A DNA stretch of 7,577 nt from Vulcanimicrobiota bacterium (GTDB lineage: Bacteria; Vulcanimicrobiota; Vulcanimicrobiia; Vulcanimicrobiales; Vulcanimicrobiaceae), in assembly GCA_013289785.1 (NCBI GenBank), contig JABCZE010000069.1, positions 1 through 7,577 on the forward strand, given 5' to 3'. The notes beneath the pieces were generated by a model that was not told the origin of the DNA, did no database searches, and worked only from the letters and a program-made list of their open reading frames with translations. Position numbers and translations under genes: made by a program. Below, piece by piece: positions 6,633-7,577 of the stretch. Position 1 is the first letter of the stretch, and each line of letters begins with the position of its first letter.

Positions 6633-7183
6633 CGTTCGCCTCGCATTTCGAGATCGAGGACGAATCCGCGCGCCGCCAACGCAAATCGGGCGTGCGCTAG
6701 AGCTCGCGCGACGACGGCTCGCATCTGCGGGCGGCAGAGCGCGACCAGGGTCGCGACATTTCCATTGGTCTGGAGGATCACGTGGACTCGAGCCTCGCCG
6801 CGGCCCATCGAAAACGTCGCACGTTTGATCTGCGAGGTCGAATGCCCGAAGCGGCGTTCAATTCGCAGGCTCAGGGGCACCGCGTCGCGATCCGCCGGTA
6901 TTCGAGGCTGGCTCGGCTGCGCCGTTATCTTCGACGCCTTGCTTTGCCCGGAGTGCGCAACGCGCGTTACGGCGGCTCGTGGCGAGGGCGACTGGGAATC
7001 GCGCTTCCCCGTCGCCTCGCTCGGCATAGCAATCGTGCAAGGGCCGCACTCGCGCGACGAAACGAGGCTTCGATCCGGACGAGCCAGGTGAAGGGCCGAG
7101 TACCACGCCTGCGAGAGCGCGCGACGGTCGATCGCCGCGAGCGGAGCTGCCAGAATGCTCACTTCGAGCTGCTGCATCATCAT
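6623..7183 (-). CDS. Small FliK-like hook-length control protein (tentative)
   Basis: A 186-residue protein with no strong signature. Residues about 40-105 are low in hydrophobic content and rich in Ser, Pro, Arg and Ala, which looks disordered. The C-terminal part (about 118-182) is compact: ARVHVILQTNGNVATLVALC followed by a helix RPQMRAVVARALAHARFALA and RGFVLDLEM. This strand-turn-strand-helix-strand pattern, a loose linker before it, and the position just before a rod gene resemble the FliK C-terminal domain, where a sequence like VxVxLxxxxGxVxVxFxAxxxxxRxxLxxxLxxLRxxLxxxGxxL occurs. FliK measures hook length and triggers the FlhB switch. Real FliK proteins are often 400 residues or more, so this would be short. 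Three ATG codons stand in tandem; the first (7183) forms ATGA with the preceding stop. It could instead be an uncharacterised flagellar accessory protein. Confidence 0.5.
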   Translation of the reverse strand: MMMQQLEVSILAAPLAAIDRRALSQAWYSALHLARPDRSLVSSRECGPCTIAMPSEATGKRDSQSPSPRAAVTRVAHSGQSKASKITAQPSQPRIPADRDAVPLSLRIERRFGHSTSQIKRATFSMGRGEARVHVILQTNGNVATLVALCRPQMRAVVARALAHARFALAARGFVLDLEMRGERCS

Positions 7184-7577
7184 TGCAAGATGGTGCCACC
7201 GGCCTGTGATCCCGCATTGGTCGCGAGGTTGCCGACTTGAGAACGCCGGGCATAGCTCACCATGACGTTTCGTACGTAGCTTTTCGTCTCTTCATAGGGC
7301 GGGACGCCGCCGTATCGCCGCACCGCCTCCGGTCCCGCGTTGTATGCCGCAACGGCGAGTTCGACGTTACCGAAACGGTCCAGCAGACTTCGCAGATAGC
7401 GCGTTCCTCCGGCGACGTTCTGCGCCGCATCGTATGAGTCCGTAACGCCGAGACCGGCAGCCGTCTGTGGCATGAGCTGCATCAGGCCGCGCGCGCCGGC
7501 GCCGGAGATCGCATTTGAATCGAACGCAGATTCCCGTTCGATGATCGCTTCGATCAATGCGGGATCGACGCCATACT
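7180..7577 (-). CDS. Lytic transglycosylase, SLT domain (5' end beyond window)
   Basis: This enzyme cleaves the glycan strands of peptidoglycan to form 1,6-anhydromuramyl ends; in flagellar loci such enzymes open the wall for the rod. The visible 131 residues read from the right edge without interruption. They start with YGVDPALIEAIIERESAFDS, the classic SLT opening, with the catalytic glutamate in ERES at residue 14 of the fragment. GLMQLMPQTAAGLGV and AVAAYNAGPEAV follow, both standard substrate-groove motifs. YEETKSYVRNVMVSY near the end matches the family's closing ETxxYVxxV helix. The start, and any signal peptide, lie outside the window; a TTG at 7557 is internal to the domain and not the start. 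The stop overlaps the next gene as ATGA, so it belongs to the same transcript. Confidence 0.92.
   Translation of the reverse strand, partial: YGVDPALIEAIIERESAFDSNAISGAGARGLMQLMPQTAAGLGVTDSYDAAQNVAGGTRYLRSLLDRFGNVELAVAAYNAGPEAVRRYGGVPPYEETKSYVRNVMVSYARRSQVGNLATNAGSQAGGTILQ

Noticed and set aside
6782..7253. Competing frames over the FliK-like gene (plus 6782-7240, minus 6858-7253)
   Set aside because: Neither has recognisable motifs or fits the overlap pattern; the 6623-7183 frame continues the ATGA chain and has a plausible domain-like C-terminus.
1..7577. A non-flagellar injectisome (SctRSTUV) instead of a flagellar locus
   Set aside because: A FlgF/FlgG-family rod protein and a separate canonical FliN next to FliM favour a flagellar-type system; I keep the injectisome-like traits as a finding only.
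1..7577. CRISPR arrays, tRNA or rRNA genes, insertion sequences
   Set aside because: No repeat-spacer pattern, RNA gene-like fold, transposase frame or terminal inverted repeats were seen; the window is filled by coding sequence.

Overview
The window is one tightly packed, single-direction gene block on the minus strand. It encodes the core of a flagellar-type type III protein export apparatus, with one metabolic gene inserted in it. Reading 5' to 3' on the minus strand (high to low coordinates), the order is: lytic transglycosylase (cut by the right edge), a small FliK-like protein, a FlgF/FlgG-family rod protein, a short FliM-like switch protein, FliN, FliP, methylenetetrahydrofolate reductase (MetF), FliQ, FliR, FlhB and FlhA (cut by the left edge). 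FlhA, FlhB, FliN, FliP, FliQ, FliR and MetF are recognised with high confidence from family motifs. The FliK-like call is tentative.

Almost every junction is translationally tight. ATGA or GTGA four-base overlaps join lytic transglycosylase/FliK-like, rod protein/FliM, FliM/FliN, FliN/FliP, FliR/FlhB and FlhB/FlhA. Longer overlaps of 10 and 7 bases join FliK-like/rod protein and FliQ/FliR. The only gaps are 12 bp before metF and 34 bp after it, so no stretch over 300 bp lacks a gene. No promoter or convincing terminator is visible, so the transcript probably begins and ends outside the window. These overlaps also fix several GTG starts.

How the parts would work together: FliP, FliQ and FliR form the export gate. 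FlhB is the autocleaving substrate-specificity switch and FlhA is the export-gate receptor for substrates and chaperones. FliM and FliN would form the C-ring or sorting platform. The FlgF/G-like protein would be an axial rod subunit. The FliK-like protein may set hook or rod length, and the transglycosylase would open peptidoglycan for the rod. MetF makes 5-methyl-tetrahydrofolate and has no structural role.

Several details are unusual for a classical flagellum. There is no fliO, FliP has no signal peptide, FliM is short and lacks the CheY-binding peptide, and the rod protein lacks the usual N-terminal signature. Together they suggest a divergent flagellar-type system.

The organism is a GC-rich bacterium (roughly 60% GC or more by eye), probably from a lineage far from the model Proteobacteria and Firmicutes. 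A group such as Eremiobacterota (WPS-2) is possible, but that is only a guess from composition and gene order. The sequence is unusually rich in the palindrome CGATCG.
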